Part shown: positions 14,950-23,985 of the stretch, piece by piece
How the letters are laid out: the number at the start of each line of letters is the position of its first letter
How positions within the stretch are numbered: the first letter of the stretch is position 1
DNA from: Roseivirga ehrenbergii
Lineage (GTDB): Bacteria > Bacteroidota > Bacteroidia > Cytophagales > Cyclobacteriaceae
DNA length: 64,000 nucleotides
Direction: 5' to 3'
Assembly: GCF_001593005.1 (NCBI RefSeq)
Contig: NZ_LQZQ01000049.1
Location: 186,001 to 250,000 of the forward strand
Position numbers and translations under genes: made by a program
Notes under the pieces: model-generated
What the model saw: only the letters and a program-made list of their open reading frames with translations
Database searches by the model: none
Told to the model about the DNA's origin: nothing

Positions 14950-16341
14950 TTAAAAAATGTCTACCCCAAAGTATGTTTTCAAAACAGTAATAATGAAAAT
15001 GAATCCAAGAACAGCTGGAGCTAAGTAGCCTACTGCAAAGTTCAAGTACTTCTGAAGGAAAGAACCTTTGTAGTTTGGAGCACCGTGAGAGAGTTCTTCA
15101 TCCAAATTGTGTTTTTTCCAAATATGTGCTGCAAAGAAAACAATCAAACAGCCACCCAAAGGCAGAAGCGTATCATTGGCTACGTTGGCAATAAAGCTCA
15201 AGAAATCTGTAGCGGTCTCAGAGCCTGGGTAAGTAATAAAGTTCGAGAAGAAATCAGAATATCCATTTCCTAACAAAGAAGGAATACCGATTAAGAAAAT
15301 AGCTCCTGCTACCAACCAAACCGCTCTGCTTCTTCTTACATTTTTTTCATCTACTACATAAGCTACTGGAACTTCAAGTAGAGATACAGTTGATGTAAGG
15401 GCAGCAAAACAAAGTAGTACGAAGAACAATGTTCCTGCTATGGCGCCAAAAGTTCCGCCAATAGTTCCGAAAATTTGAGGAAGCGTAACGAAAATTAGAC
15501 CTGGCCCACTACCTACACCATCCATAGTTCCTCCACTCATAAAACCAATTAGAGGGAATATCATCATACCCGCCAATACAGCAATACCCACATCGGCAAG
15601 CGTAATAAAGGCCGCAGCAGAAACAATGTTTTCTTTCTTGTTTACGTATGAACCGTAAGTAATCAAGGCACCCATTCCCAAAGAAAGAGAGAAGAAAGCC
15701 TGACCCAAGGCATTGATAATTACCTCTGAACTTAGTTTAGAAAAATCAGGAATTAGATAGAATTTAAGACCGTCCATTGCATTTGGAAGGGTTAAAGAAT
15801 AGCCTACAATCAGCAAAATCATGATTAAAAGAGAAGGCATTAGGAACTTAGCCGCCTTTTCAATACCACCTGATATACCTTTAGACACAACAAAAGCAGT
15901 AGTAGCCATAAATAACATTCCGTAGGCACCCACTTTAAATACATCCTGAACAAATTCGCTGAAATGATCTGCGATAGCAAAGTTTCCAATGGCCATTTCA
16001 TACACATAGCCAAATGCCCAGCCCGCAATTACGTTGTAGAAAGAAAGAATAAGGAAACCACTGAAGATGCCCATTTTTCCTACAAAATTCCATTTTTTAA
16101 AACCTAAGGCGTTAAAAGCTCCAACAGGGTTTTTTTCGGTTTTTCTACCAATAGCGATCTCGGTAACCATTACCGGATAACACAATACAAAGCAAAAAAT
16201 AAGGTACATCACCACAAATGCTGCACCTCCTCCTTGTCCTACTTCATATGGGAAACCCCAAATGTTACCTAATCCTACTGCCGATCCGGCTGCCGCCATA
16301 ATGAAACCCAATCGACTTGAAAAACCTCCTCTTGTAGCCAT
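14950..16341 (-). CDS. Sodium-dependent NSS-family transporter (LeuT fold)
   Basis: This 463-aa inner-membrane protein opens with the NSS signature in TM1: FIMAAAGSAVGLGNIWGFPY, containing the unwound, Na+-coordinating Gly/Ala/Asn residues. It shows about eleven further hydrophobic segments, including GQAFFSLSLGMGALITYGSY (TM6 region) and FAALTSTVSLLEVPVAYVVD (TM8 region), the latter containing the Thr-Ser pair of the second sodium site. Prokaryotic members take up amino acids such as Leu, Trp or Tyr; the substrate cannot be read from this sequence. The gene is monocistronic with a strong terminator. Confidence 0.93.
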   Translation of the reverse strand: MATRGGFSSRLGFIMAAAGSAVGLGNIWGFPYEVGQGGGAAFVVMYLIFCFVLCYPVMVTEIAIGRKTEKNPVGAFNALGFKKWNFVGKMGIFSGFLILSFYNVIAGWAFGYVYEMAIGNFAIADHFSEFVQDVFKVGAYGMLFMATTAFVVSKGISGGIEKAAKFLMPSLLIMILLIVGYSLTLPNAMDGLKFYLIPDFSKLSSEVIINALGQAFFSLSLGMGALITYGSYVNKKENIVSAAAFITLADVGIAVLAGMMIFPLIGFMSGGTMDGVGSGPGLIFVTLPQIFGTIGGTFGAIAGTLFFVLLCFAALTSTVSLLEVPVAYVVDEKNVRRSRAVWLVAGAIFLIGIPSLLGNGYSDFFSNFITYPGSETATDFLSFIANVANDTLLPLGGCLIVFFAAHIWKKHNLDEELSHGAPNYKGSFLQKYLNFAVGYLAPAVLGFIFIITVLKTYFGVDIF

Positions 16342-16545
16342 ATTTGAATAGTTTAAAACCCGAATATATGTGTTTAAATTAATCCGTGCCCCCCATTGGT
16401 CATAAAATCTTTCAGAAATTCCCTTACTGGTAGTTCATAAGTTGTTTTGCGCTGTCTTTAAGTGAATAGTTTAGAAGAAGATAAAGGAGAAGGTTATAAA
16501 TAACGATTAAAATTCCTTTTTTTAGAGTTCAAAACTTAAACAAGC

Positions 16546-17799
16546 ATGGAGCCTTTTTTCACTAACGATGCCATAGTTCTCGGTTTACTTCTGATTGTGA
16601 TTGCCGCAGTATTTCACACTTCGCATTCACCAAATCCTTTATGGAAGAAGTTTTACACTATTGTACCAAGTATTCTGCTTTGTTACTTTTTGCCTGCTTT
16701 ACTCAATTGGCCTTTGGGTTTGATTTCGGGGGAAGAGTCGAACCTATACTTTGTAGCATCACGCTATTTACTACCGGCCAGTTTGGTTTTACTTTGTTTA
16801 AGCATCGATTTAAAGGGAATTATTAACCTGGGGCCAAAAGCGCTGATTATGTTTTTTGCCGCCACCATCGGTATTGTGATTGGTGGACCCATTGCCATTT
16901 TATTTATTTCGGCTGTTGCCCCAAGTGTTTTAGATGTTGGGGGTGCCGAAGAAGTATGGCGCGGCTTAACCACTGTAGCGGGTAGCTGGATTGGTGGAGG
17001 AGCCAATCAAGCCTCTATGAAGGAGATTTATGAAGTGAGCGATGAGCTCTTTTCTCAAATGATAGTAATAGATGTGATCTGCGCCAATATTTGGACAGGC
17101 TTTTTGCTCTATGGAGCCAATCAGGCCAAAAGGGTAGACCGTTGGTTGAAATCGGATACAACGGCCATTGATGACTTAAAGAAAAGGGTAGAGGATTACC
17201 AAGCGAGTATTGCAAAAGTACCTACCCTCACCGAAGTAATGACTATTCTGGCGGTTGCCTTTGGAGCTACTGCTTTGGCGCGTTGGGGAGCCGATTCTAT
17301 TCAACCTGTAATGGAAAGAAATATTGATTTCCTTGATAAGTATAACCTTACATCACTCAATTCAGATTTCTTTTGGTTGGTCGTGATTGCGACCACCGTA
17401 GGCGTAGGACTTTCATTTACTAAAGCCAGAAAACTAGAAGGCGCAGGTGCCAGCCGCCTAGGCTCAGTATTTATCTTCATTTTGGTGGCTACCATTGGTA
17501 TGCAAATGAACATTCGCGAAGTGTTTGATAACCCAGGACTGTTTGCCATTGGCATCAGCTGGATGCTCGTTCATGTGATTATTATGATTGTAGTAGCTAA
17601 GATTATTAAAGCGCCTTTCTTCTTTGTGGCGGTGGGTAGCCAAGCCAATGTAGGCGGAGCCGCTTCGGCTCCGGTGGTTGCTTCAGCATTTAGCCCAGCT
17701 TTAGCGCCAGTAGGAGTATTACTTGCCGTATTAGGCTATGCACTCGGTACATATGGCGCAATTCTTTGTGCTCAGTTAATGGAATGGGTTTCGCCTTGA
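16546..17799 (+). CDS. DUF819-family membrane protein
   Basis: The 417-aa polytopic protein has about ten transmembrane segments and the DUF819 signatures: LPASLVLLCLSIDLKGIINL, GSWIGGGANQASMKEIYEVS (with the conserved GGGANQ) and VGSQANVGGAASAPVVASAF near the C-terminus. The repeated Gly/Ala/Asn-rich motifs in each half suggest an inverted-repeat transporter, but the substrate is unknown for the family. It is divergent from the NSS transporter; the ~200-base gap between them is A+T-rich with no structure beyond promoter-like DNA. It converges on the helicase gene with only six bases between stops. Confidence 0.85.
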   Translation: MEPFFTNDAIVLGLLLIVIAAVFHTSHSPNPLWKKFYTIVPSILLCYFLPALLNWPLGLISGEESNLYFVASRYLLPASLVLLCLSIDLKGIINLGPKALIMFFAATIGIVIGGPIAILFISAVAPSVLDVGGAEEVWRGLTTVAGSWIGGGANQASMKEIYEVSDELFSQMIVIDVICANIWTGFLLYGANQAKRVDRWLKSDTTAIDDLKKRVEDYQASIAKVPTLTEVMTILAVAFGATALARWGADSIQPVMERNIDFLDKYNLTSLNSDFFWLVVIATTVGVGLSFTKARKLEGAGASRLGSVFIFILVATIGMQMNIREVFDNPGLFAIGISWMLVHVIIMIVVAKIIKAPFFFVAVGSQANVGGAASAPVVASAFSPALAPVGVLLAVLGYALGTYGAILCAQLMEWVSP

Positions 17800-17805
17800 G
17801 GGGGG

Positions 17806-20800
17806 TTATCCTATAGCAAATTTAACAACATCTTTCCATAAGTAATTGGGGATAGGTTCTTCTAGTTGCCATCTTATGCTCATAGGCTTAGAACCATAAT
17901 GATCTAGATAGTTTACTTTGCCTATAAAAATATAACCCATTGTCGTTTTATGTTCATTTTTAGCTTTTTCACGAACAAACAATAGAATTGTTTTACCTAG
18001 AGTCATATGCTTAATGTACGTCACGCCTTTTCCAGAGTCAGCCCGAGTTTGATTTTGTGATTGCCAATGAAATAAGGATTCACTGATTGCGTAGTCATCA
18101 TACATGGTTGTTGGTGAAAAATCTTCTTCTGATTTTATGAGATCAACAAACAGTATTTCGGTATTAAGTTCTTTGTTTTCTGCTACACCTTCACGGTTGG
18201 ATGACTGCTTATAGAAAGTGTTTAACTCAAAAGCAGTTAAAATTTGATCTCGAGTATATCTAGCGTGAATTTTTAAAGGTTGTTTGAAAGGTAGGTCAAT
18301 TGATGTTTCGTTAAAATCTATTTTATCTAATAATAGTTCGAGTACCTCAATTATTTCATTTACTAAAATAGGGCTTTCACCAATCGAGTTAATACTAGTT
18401 TCTAGGTCTGTGAACCCAGATGCCTTTTGCCAGACGTCATAATGAAGCATTAGGAGCATTTTCTGCTCAACTTCATTGAAATCCGAGATTGAAATTTTGA
18501 ATTCGGATTTCGCGATTTGAAGGATGAATTTAAAATAGGAATGTGATTTAGTAGAAAACCATTTATTTCTGATAGTTGTAAGGATTGGTTTTTCTGTTTT
18601 ACTTGAGAAATTAGGGAGTTTACCTGCTAATTGGCAGAGTCTGCTCCAACAGTCCTTTTTATAAATAACCTCGATTGGTATATGCGTGAATTCTATGAAA
18701 TTTTTAAGTGTTAAAGGTAGACTACTTTGATGTTCAAAATTAGCAATTCTAAGTATGATTTGATTTCTGTTTAGCGATGTGGCATTTTTGATATTATCAA
18801 GGATGTACTCTTTCGCCTTCTTTTCTAGAACTATTGAGCAGCCTAATGGAAGTTGTGGGAAGTTATTCTCAACTTCTTTTTTTACGGATGAATTTGTTTT
18901 ACCTATTAGAGCTCTGAATTTTCCTTCAAAATCATACTCTGGTCTAGCGTTTGCAACAAAGTCGAGAACGGTTAAGCAGTCTTTGTTATCAGCTAACCTC
19001 AAGCCTCTCCCTAACTGTTGTAGGAAAATGGTAAGACTTTCTGTTGGTCTCAAAAATAAAACTGTGTCAATTTCAGGAATGTCGACACCCTCATTGAAAA
19101 TATCAACTACGAACAAATAATTGATTTCTTTCTGTTGAAACTTATATCTGAGGGTTTCTCTTTCGTTATTATTTTCACTTGTTAAATAAGCAGCCTTGAA
19201 TCCAGCTAGTGTAAATTTTGCGGCCATGTACCGTGCGTGTTCAATGGTTATACAAAAACCAATGGCTCGCACTTCATTTATGTCTTTAGTGTACTTCTCT
19301 AAATTGTGTATTATTTCTCTAACTCGTCTATCGTTGGTAGTATATAAATCACTGAGTTCGCTAATTACGTATTTCCCTTTCGCCCATTTGACGTTTCCTA
19401 GGTCAACACTGTCTGAAATTCCGAAATATTGAAAAGGACAAAGGAGTTTTCGGTTCAATGCTTCGGGTAATCTTATTTCTGCCGCTATACGGCCGGAGAA
19501 ATCTGAAAGAATATCTGAACCATCCATTCTTTCAGGTGTAGCGGTAAGCCCAAGTAAAACTTTTGGTTCGAAATGATTTATGATTGGACGGTAACTAGAT
19601 GCTGAAATATGATGAACCTCGTCAATAATAATGAAGTCATAATATGAAGAACTTAATGTTAGAGTATTAATCTGATTATTCAGAGTTTGAACTGAGGCAA
19701 AAACATGCTCGTTGTTAATAGGTTCAAGGCCATCAACCCATAACTCCCCAAAGTTATTATTCTTTAAAATCCCTCTAAAAGTGCTTAGTGCCTGTATCAG
19801 AATTTCTTTTCGATGGGCTACATACAAGAGTCTAGCTTTTGGTTTTTTTTCGACAAACTGTTTAAAATCAAAAGCTGAAATAACCGTTTTACCTGTTCCA
19901 GTTGCTGCAACTAATAAGTTTTTAAACCTTTTATGAACAAATCTCTCAACTTCTAATTTTTCAAGAATTTCTTTTTGGAAAGGGTAGGGTTTTAAATCGA
20001 AAAATGAAACAGGAATGTTGGGTAGACCAATTGATTTTCCTTGATTTAGAGCCTCACTTAATTTAACTCTATGTTTGTTGTTATCGAAAGTTTCGAATTC
20101 AGGATTCTGCCAATAGGACTCGAAAGTTTTTTGAAACTTGTCTATAATGTGACTTACTTCTTTAGATGTGATTTTTAGATTCCACTCTAAACCATCGGTT
20201 AAGGCTGTTCTTGAGAAATTTGAGGAACCTATATACCCAGTATGAAACCCTGTGTCTCGGAAAAACAAGTAGGCTTTTGCATGTAGTCGTTCATTGCCAG
20301 TGTTGTATGATATTTTAATCTCTGTATTATCTAGGCTTGCTAGTAACTGAATTGCTTTAAGGTCCGAAGCCCCCATGTATGTGGTAGTGATAACACGTAA
20401 TTTTCCGCCTCGTTTTATAAATTCATCAAACTCACTTTTGAGAATGATAACCCCTTTCCATTTGATAAAAGAAACCAATAGGTCTATTCTATTGGCAGAT
20501 AAAATCTCCTTTTTTAATTCGCTTTCTAAGGATAAACCAGCATTTCCTCCAGTGAATAGTTCACTATGAGTTAATCGTGTATAAGGAGTTATCTCTTTAA
20601 GGTGCAACTCTAAGTTTGAAAAGTGAGTATCAATTCTTGAAAAGACAGCTTTTAATATTTTTCCTTCTGTATCAATCAGGTTATCATTGAAGTCCTCATT
20701 TTTCAGTTCATCTTTAAGAAAGAGAATAATTTTGTTTGCAATATTTATTTGTTGCTCTATGGCATGCTCACCATTAATTAGGTTGAGAGCGTGGTGTATT

Positions 20801-20946
20801 GTAGCGGCAATATGTTTTGACAGGAACGTAGTAGCCTCAGCCTTATCTAGTTTCGAAAGTTTATATATAAAAGTGTCCCTATCGAGCTCGTTTAATTTGG
20901 TTGAAATGAGCTGAGTGACTAATTCTTCGTATATGCCTTGGTTCAT
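17806..20946 (-). CDS. PLD-nuclease / superfamily 2 helicase / DUF3427 fusion
   Basis: This is a 1046-aa three-part protein. Residues ~125-280 form a phospholipase-D-like HKD domain with LHAKAYLFFR (HAK 222-224) and GSSNFSRTAL (240-249), a single HKD copy, so a dimer is expected. Residues ~315-700 are an SF2 helicase: Walker A ATGTGKT (348-354), DEVH box (442-445), TAT (468-470), motif V-like FNEGVDIPEIDTVLFLRPTE and motif VI QQLGRGLRL. The C-terminal ~200 residues resemble DUF3427 (RYTRDQILTAFEL, YIFIGKVNYLDHYGSKPMSI). Such proteins are widespread, sporadic, and suspected in DNA repair or defence; that role is inference. It is a single gene without methylase or restriction partners nearby. 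ATG at 20946. Confidence 0.88.
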   Translation of the reverse strand: MNQGIYEELVTQLISTKLNELDRDTFIYKLSKLDKAEATTFLSKHIAATIHHALNLINGEHAIEQQINIANKIILFLKDELKNEDFNDNLIDTEGKILKAVFSRIDTHFSNLELHLKEITPYTRLTHSELFTGGNAGLSLESELKKEILSANRIDLLVSFIKWKGVIILKSEFDEFIKRGGKLRVITTTYMGASDLKAIQLLASLDNTEIKISYNTGNERLHAKAYLFFRDTGFHTGYIGSSNFSRTALTDGLEWNLKITSKEVSHIIDKFQKTFESYWQNPEFETFDNNKHRVKLSEALNQGKSIGLPNIPVSFFDLKPYPFQKEILEKLEVERFVHKRFKNLLVAATGTGKTVISAFDFKQFVEKKPKARLLYVAHRKEILIQALSTFRGILKNNNFGELWVDGLEPINNEHVFASVQTLNNQINTLTLSSSYYDFIIIDEVHHISASSYRPIINHFEPKVLLGLTATPERMDGSDILSDFSGRIAAEIRLPEALNRKLLCPFQYFGISDSVDLGNVKWAKGKYVISELSDLYTTNDRRVREIIHNLEKYTKDINEVRAIGFCITIEHARYMAAKFTLAGFKAAYLTSENNNERETLRYKFQQKEINYLFVVDIFNEGVDIPEIDTVLFLRPTESLTIFLQQLGRGLRLADNKDCLTVLDFVANARPEYDFEGKFRALIGKTNSSVKKEVENNFPQLPLGCSIVLEKKAKEYILDNIKNATSLNRNQIILRIANFEHQSSLPLTLKNFIEFTHIPIEVIYKKDCWSRLCQLAGKLPNFSSKTEKPILTTIRNKWFSTKSHSYFKFILQIAKSEFKISISDFNEVEQKMLLMLHYDVWQKASGFTDLETSINSIGESPILVNEIIEVLELLLDKIDFNETSIDLPFKQPLKIHARYTRDQILTAFELNTFYKQSSNREGVAENKELNTEILFVDLIKSEEDFSPTTMYDDYAISESLFHWQSQNQTRADSGKGVTYIKHMTLGKTILLFVREKAKNEHKTTMGYIFIGKVNYLDHYGSKPMSIRWQLEEPIPNYLWKDVVKFAIG

Positions 20947-21070
20947 TACTCTATCTTTTAAGATAGGCTCAATCTACCAAATCCATTTAGTAAAACATGA
21001 TGAAAAGAATGATAAGTATTGTGATTAATTGCTGAATCGTCATTGGTATAGGTAAAGACTGAAATTAAAC

Positions 21071-21331
21071 CTACCTTCTTCTCTCAATCTCCGCCTGTAT
21101 CTTCTTACGGATGGGTTTAAATACCAAGAATGGGAATACTACGCCAGCAATTACGAGAAAGGGTATCAACTGATAGGCTTGCGGGTTATGTTTTACCAAT
21201 GCAGTAACAACTAATATAATCGCAGAGATGGCGGTTAAGACTAACATCAAGATTTGAAGCCTTTTAAAGTGCTTTTTCTTTTTCTCCAGCTCCTCTAATG
21301 TATATTTCGAAAACTCATTTTGTGTAGACAT
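21071..21331 (-). CDS. Small two-helix membrane protein
   Basis: From the ATG at 21331 the product is 86 aa. A Lys-rich N-terminus (TLEELEKKKKHFKR) leads into two transmembrane helices (ILMLVLTAISAIILVVTAL and LIPFLVIAGVVFPFLVF) and a basic tail (KPIRKKIQAEIERRR). An upstream in-frame TTG would overlap the OmpA gene and adds no recognisable sequence, so ATG is preferred. Function is unknown. It follows the OmpA lipoprotein gene by 31 bases and may be cotranscribed. Confidence 0.65.
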   Translation of the reverse strand: MSTQNEFSKYTLEELEKKKKHFKRLQILMLVLTAISAIILVVTALVKHNPQAYQLIPFLVIAGVVFPFLVFKPIRKKIQAEIERRR

Positions 21332-21362
21332 AACGGTAAAATCAAATGCTGATGAAAATGGT

Positions 21363-22313
21363 TTAGTAATTATCAAGAATCTGAAAAAGCTCGTTCAGTT
21401 TAGGGGTGAGAATAATCTCTGTTCTACGGTTTTTCGCCTTGTTTTCAGGACTATCGTTTGCTACTATTGGTGTACTTTCTCCTCGGCCCGAAGCCGTGAT
21501 TGCCGTAGGGCTTACGCCACCTTCTACCAATATTCTCACAATAGAAGTAGCACGCAGTACGCTCAAATCCCAGTTGTCGCTCATGTATTGTGCTTTTCTA
21601 GAGAATGGAACATTGTCTGTATGGCCTTCTACCATAATATTAATGTCGGGATTGGTTTTAATGGCATTGGCCAACTGTTGTAAAGCACTTACACCTTTTT
21701 GGTCAACGGCTATACTTCCCGTTCCAAACAATAATTGCTCGGCCAAAGAAACATAGACCTTACCGTTTCTTACTTCTACCTTTAAATCGTCTTCATTAAA
21801 GTTGAGTAGCGCATTGGTTACCTTGTTTTTTAAAGCCTGAACAGCCGATTCTTTGTCAGAAATTAGCTTTTCTAGTTCGGCTACACGGGCTTCACGCTTG
21901 CTTAAATCTTCAGCCAGTTCTTCGTTTCTCTTTTTCTGAATATTAAGGTCTTCTTCCATGGCCAACAATCGCTTTTGCTGACGGGCCAAATCTTGGTTCA
22001 ACTGACCACTGTTCGTTAATAGGTTTTCATACAATCCTTTAATTCTGCCGTGTTCAGAACGCAGGGCTTTTAGCTCCTTATCAATAATATCTAAGTCGTT
22101 TTGTAAAGCATTTTTTTCGGTGGTTAAATCATTAAGCTGAACTTCTAAACGATTGATTTTTTCATTGGCTACGGCAAGCTCCCTTTCCAATTGAGCTTTG
22201 TCTGAGGCTAATCCGTTTTTCTCGGCCATTAGGGCGTCAAAATCTTTTTTTGCCACACAAGAAGATAAAGAAAGAACTATAACAATTGAGAAGTAAGAAA
22301 AAAGCTGTTTCAT
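21363..22313 (-). CDS. OmpA-family lipoprotein with long coiled coil
   Basis: The 316-aa product from ATG 22313 has a lipobox (VLSLSSC, Cys19), a heptad-like coiled coil at about 25-165 (EKINRLEVQLNDLTTEKNAL and similar), and a C-terminal OmpA/MotB peptidoglycan-binding domain (~185-310) with GHTDNVPFSR, GRGESTPIV and NRRTEIIL. It should anchor the outer membrane to peptidoglycan; the coiled coil may span or oligomerise in the periplasm. An in-frame TTG seven codons upstream is less likely. A small membrane-protein gene follows on the same strand. Confidence 0.88.
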   Translation of the reverse strand: MKQLFSYFSIVIVLSLSSCVAKKDFDALMAEKNGLASDKAQLERELAVANEKINRLEVQLNDLTTEKNALQNDLDIIDKELKALRSEHGRIKGLYENLLTNSGQLNQDLARQQKRLLAMEEDLNIQKKRNEELAEDLSKREARVAELEKLISDKESAVQALKNKVTNALLNFNEDDLKVEVRNGKVYVSLAEQLLFGTGSIAVDQKGVSALQQLANAIKTNPDINIMVEGHTDNVPFSRKAQYMSDNWDLSVLRATSIVRILVEGGVSPTAITASGRGESTPIVANDSPENKAKNRRTEIILTPKLNELFQILDNY

Positions 22314-22444
22314 AGCATAAGGTTTAGGGGGCAAATATGTATAATCTGAATCAGAAAATCACGGACATTAACGATGGACGGCCTTAAAAAGATTGTGCTG
22401 CATGCATAATAATTTATATCTTGGTAATCGAAGCAAAAGAGACT

Positions 22445-23314
22445 ATGAGAACAGACGGAATGCTCAAAGAAGGAGCACTAAAAGATCAGACTATAATTGT
22501 AACGGGTGGAGGAACTGGCCTTGGTCGTGCAATGGGTACTTATTTCTTAGAATTGGGTGCCAATTTGGTAATTACCAGTCGTAAGATTGAAGTATTGGAG
22601 CAAACCGCTAAGGAAATGGAAGCCCAAACGGGTGGGAAAGTTTTGGCCGTTCAGTGCGATGTTCGTGATTACGAACAAGTAGAGAATGTGTTGAAAGTAA
22701 CCGAAGAGCGTTTTGGTCAAATTCACGCACTTTTGAACAATGCTGCTGGTAACTTTATTAGTCCTACCGAGCGCCTTTCTAACCGCGCATTCGACACCGT
22801 AATAGATATTGTATTAAAAGGTACCACCAATTTCACTTTGGCTTTGGGTAAAAAGTGGATTGCCAATAAACAACCAGGAACTGTACTGAATATTGTAACC
22901 ACTTATGCTTGGACGGGCTCTGGCTATGTTGTGCCTTCTGCTTGTGCTAAAGCTGGTGTATTGGCCATGACTCGCTCATTGGCAGTAGAATGGGCCAAAT
23001 ATAAAATCAGAATGAATGCGATTGCTCCAGGGCCATTCCCTACGGAAGGAGCATGGAGCCGTTTATTGCCAGGGGATTTGGTGAAGAAATTCGATCCAGC
23101 CAAGTTGGTGCCAGTAGGCAGGGTAGGAGAACATCAAGAATTGGCCAACCTAGCGGCTTATTTAATGTCGGATTATTCGGCTTATGTAAACGGAGAAGTA
23201 GTGACCATTGATGGTGGAGAATGGCTGCAAGGTGCAGGTGAATTTAGCCATTTAGAGAAAATACCACAAGAAATGTGGGACATGCTTGAAGCCCAACGTG
23301 GAAAAAAGCAATAA
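22445..23314 (+). CDS. SDR oxidoreductase, 2,4-dienoyl-CoA reductase-like
   Basis: The 289-aa protein (ATG 22445) has a Rossmann Gly motif VTGGGTGLGRAM (residues 19-30) and LLNNAAGNF. Its C-terminal half strongly resembles eukaryotic mitochondrial 2,4-dienoyl-CoA reductase in my memory: GYVVPSACAKAGVLAMTRSL, RMNAIAPGPFPTEGAWSRL and a GEF tail segment. As in that subfamily, the usual SDR YxxxK is replaced (SACAK, Lys kept, no Tyr). It would use NADPH to remove double bonds from polyunsaturated acyl-CoAs for beta-oxidation. A TTG eight codons upstream is in frame but less likely. It is divergent from the OmpA gene. Confidence 0.85.
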   Translation: MRTDGMLKEGALKDQTIIVTGGGTGLGRAMGTYFLELGANLVITSRKIEVLEQTAKEMEAQTGGKVLAVQCDVRDYEQVENVLKVTEERFGQIHALLNNAAGNFISPTERLSNRAFDTVIDIVLKGTTNFTLALGKKWIANKQPGTVLNIVTTYAWTGSGYVVPSACAKAGVLAMTRSLAVEWAKYKIRMNAIAPGPFPTEGAWSRLLPGDLVKKFDPAKLVPVGRVGEHQELANLAAYLMSDYSAYVNGEVVTIDGGEWLQGAGEFSHLEKIPQEMWDMLEAQRGKKQ

Positions 23315-23335
23315 GCCCCAAGCTACTTTGGGGCT
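23314..23335 (+). terminator. Hairpin just after the SDR stop
   Basis: AGCCCCAA and TTGGGGCT form an 8-bp stem around GCTACT, starting at the stop codon. No T-run follows, so it may stabilise the mRNA 3' end instead of terminating; the stronger terminator lies at 23406. Confidence 0.35.
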
Positions 23336-23405
23336 ACTGGAAAGCCAAGCGTAAAATTAAAGATATTGAGTTGTAGCGGATGTCTTTATGGCTCGTAAGA
23401 TATTT

Positions 23406-23438
23406 AAAGAGTGACCAGCATGTTTTTGGTCACTCTTT
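23406..23438. terminator. Bidirectional terminator between SDR and SMR genes
   Basis: AAAGAGTGACC and GGTCACTCTTT form an 11-bp stem around AGCATGTTTTT. The plus side is followed by CTTTTTG; the minus side sits eight bases after the SMR stop codon. The position between convergent genes fits a shared terminator. Confidence 0.75.
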
Positions 23439-23445
23439 CTTTTTG

Positions 23446-23778
23446 CTATGCCGCTTGCGAAACAGCTTTTAAGCCTACAATTGACCCAATAAGTGTGATC
23501 ATAAAGAAAATACGCCAAAAACTGGCTGGGTCTTTAAAGAATAGAATTCCTACCAAGGCTGTACCCACGGCACCAATGCCTGTCCATACCGCATAGGCGG
23601 TTCCGATAGGAAGTGTTTGAGTTGCTTTGATCAGTAAGGTCATGCTTATGGTTAGAGCAATGAAAAAACCAGCATACCACCAATACACTTCATTTCCTGT
23701 TGCCTCTTTAGCTTTGCCTAAACAATAAGCGAAGGCCACTTCGAACAAGCCCGCAATAATCAATAGAATCCAATTCAT
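23446..23778 (-). CDS. Small multidrug resistance (SMR) family exporter
   Basis: The 110-aa protein has four transmembrane helices and the family's essential Glu13 in AGLFEVAFAYCLGKA. The second half has IGTAYAVWTGIGAVGTALVG, the signature around TM3. It should work as an antiparallel dimer exchanging protons for cationic compounds in the inner membrane. The Phe/Ala-rich first helix does not let me separate SugE/Gdx guanidinium exporters from Qac-type drug exporters, so no symbol is given. It is a single gene; ATG at 23778. Confidence 0.92.
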   Translation of the reverse strand: MNWILLIIAGLFEVAFAYCLGKAKEATGNEVYWWYAGFFIALTISMTLLIKATQTLPIGTAYAVWTGIGAVGTALVGILFFKDPASFWRIFFMITLIGSIVGLKAVSQAA

Positions 23779-23941
23779 AGTTTTAAATTATGGTATGGTA
23801 AAGATATTATTCATGTTAATACAAATCGTAAAAGAAGTATTTGCAAGTGCTTAGGTTATTCCTGAAATAAAATATTGAGTTGAAGCCTTCAATCGTTTGG
23901 CTATTGATCAAGGATATTTAAGATGGGAAGTATAAAAAATA

Positions 23942-23969
23942 GGCACGCTCCGCTTACACAGAGCGTGCC
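23942..23969 (-). terminator. Terminator of the TonB-dependent receptor gene
   Basis: GGCACGCTC and GAGCGTGCC pair around CGCTTACACA. On the minus strand the stem is followed by TATTTTTTATA. It lies 17 bases after the receptor's stop codon. Confidence 0.8.
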
Positions 23970-23985
23970 ATGAACAAAACAACCA

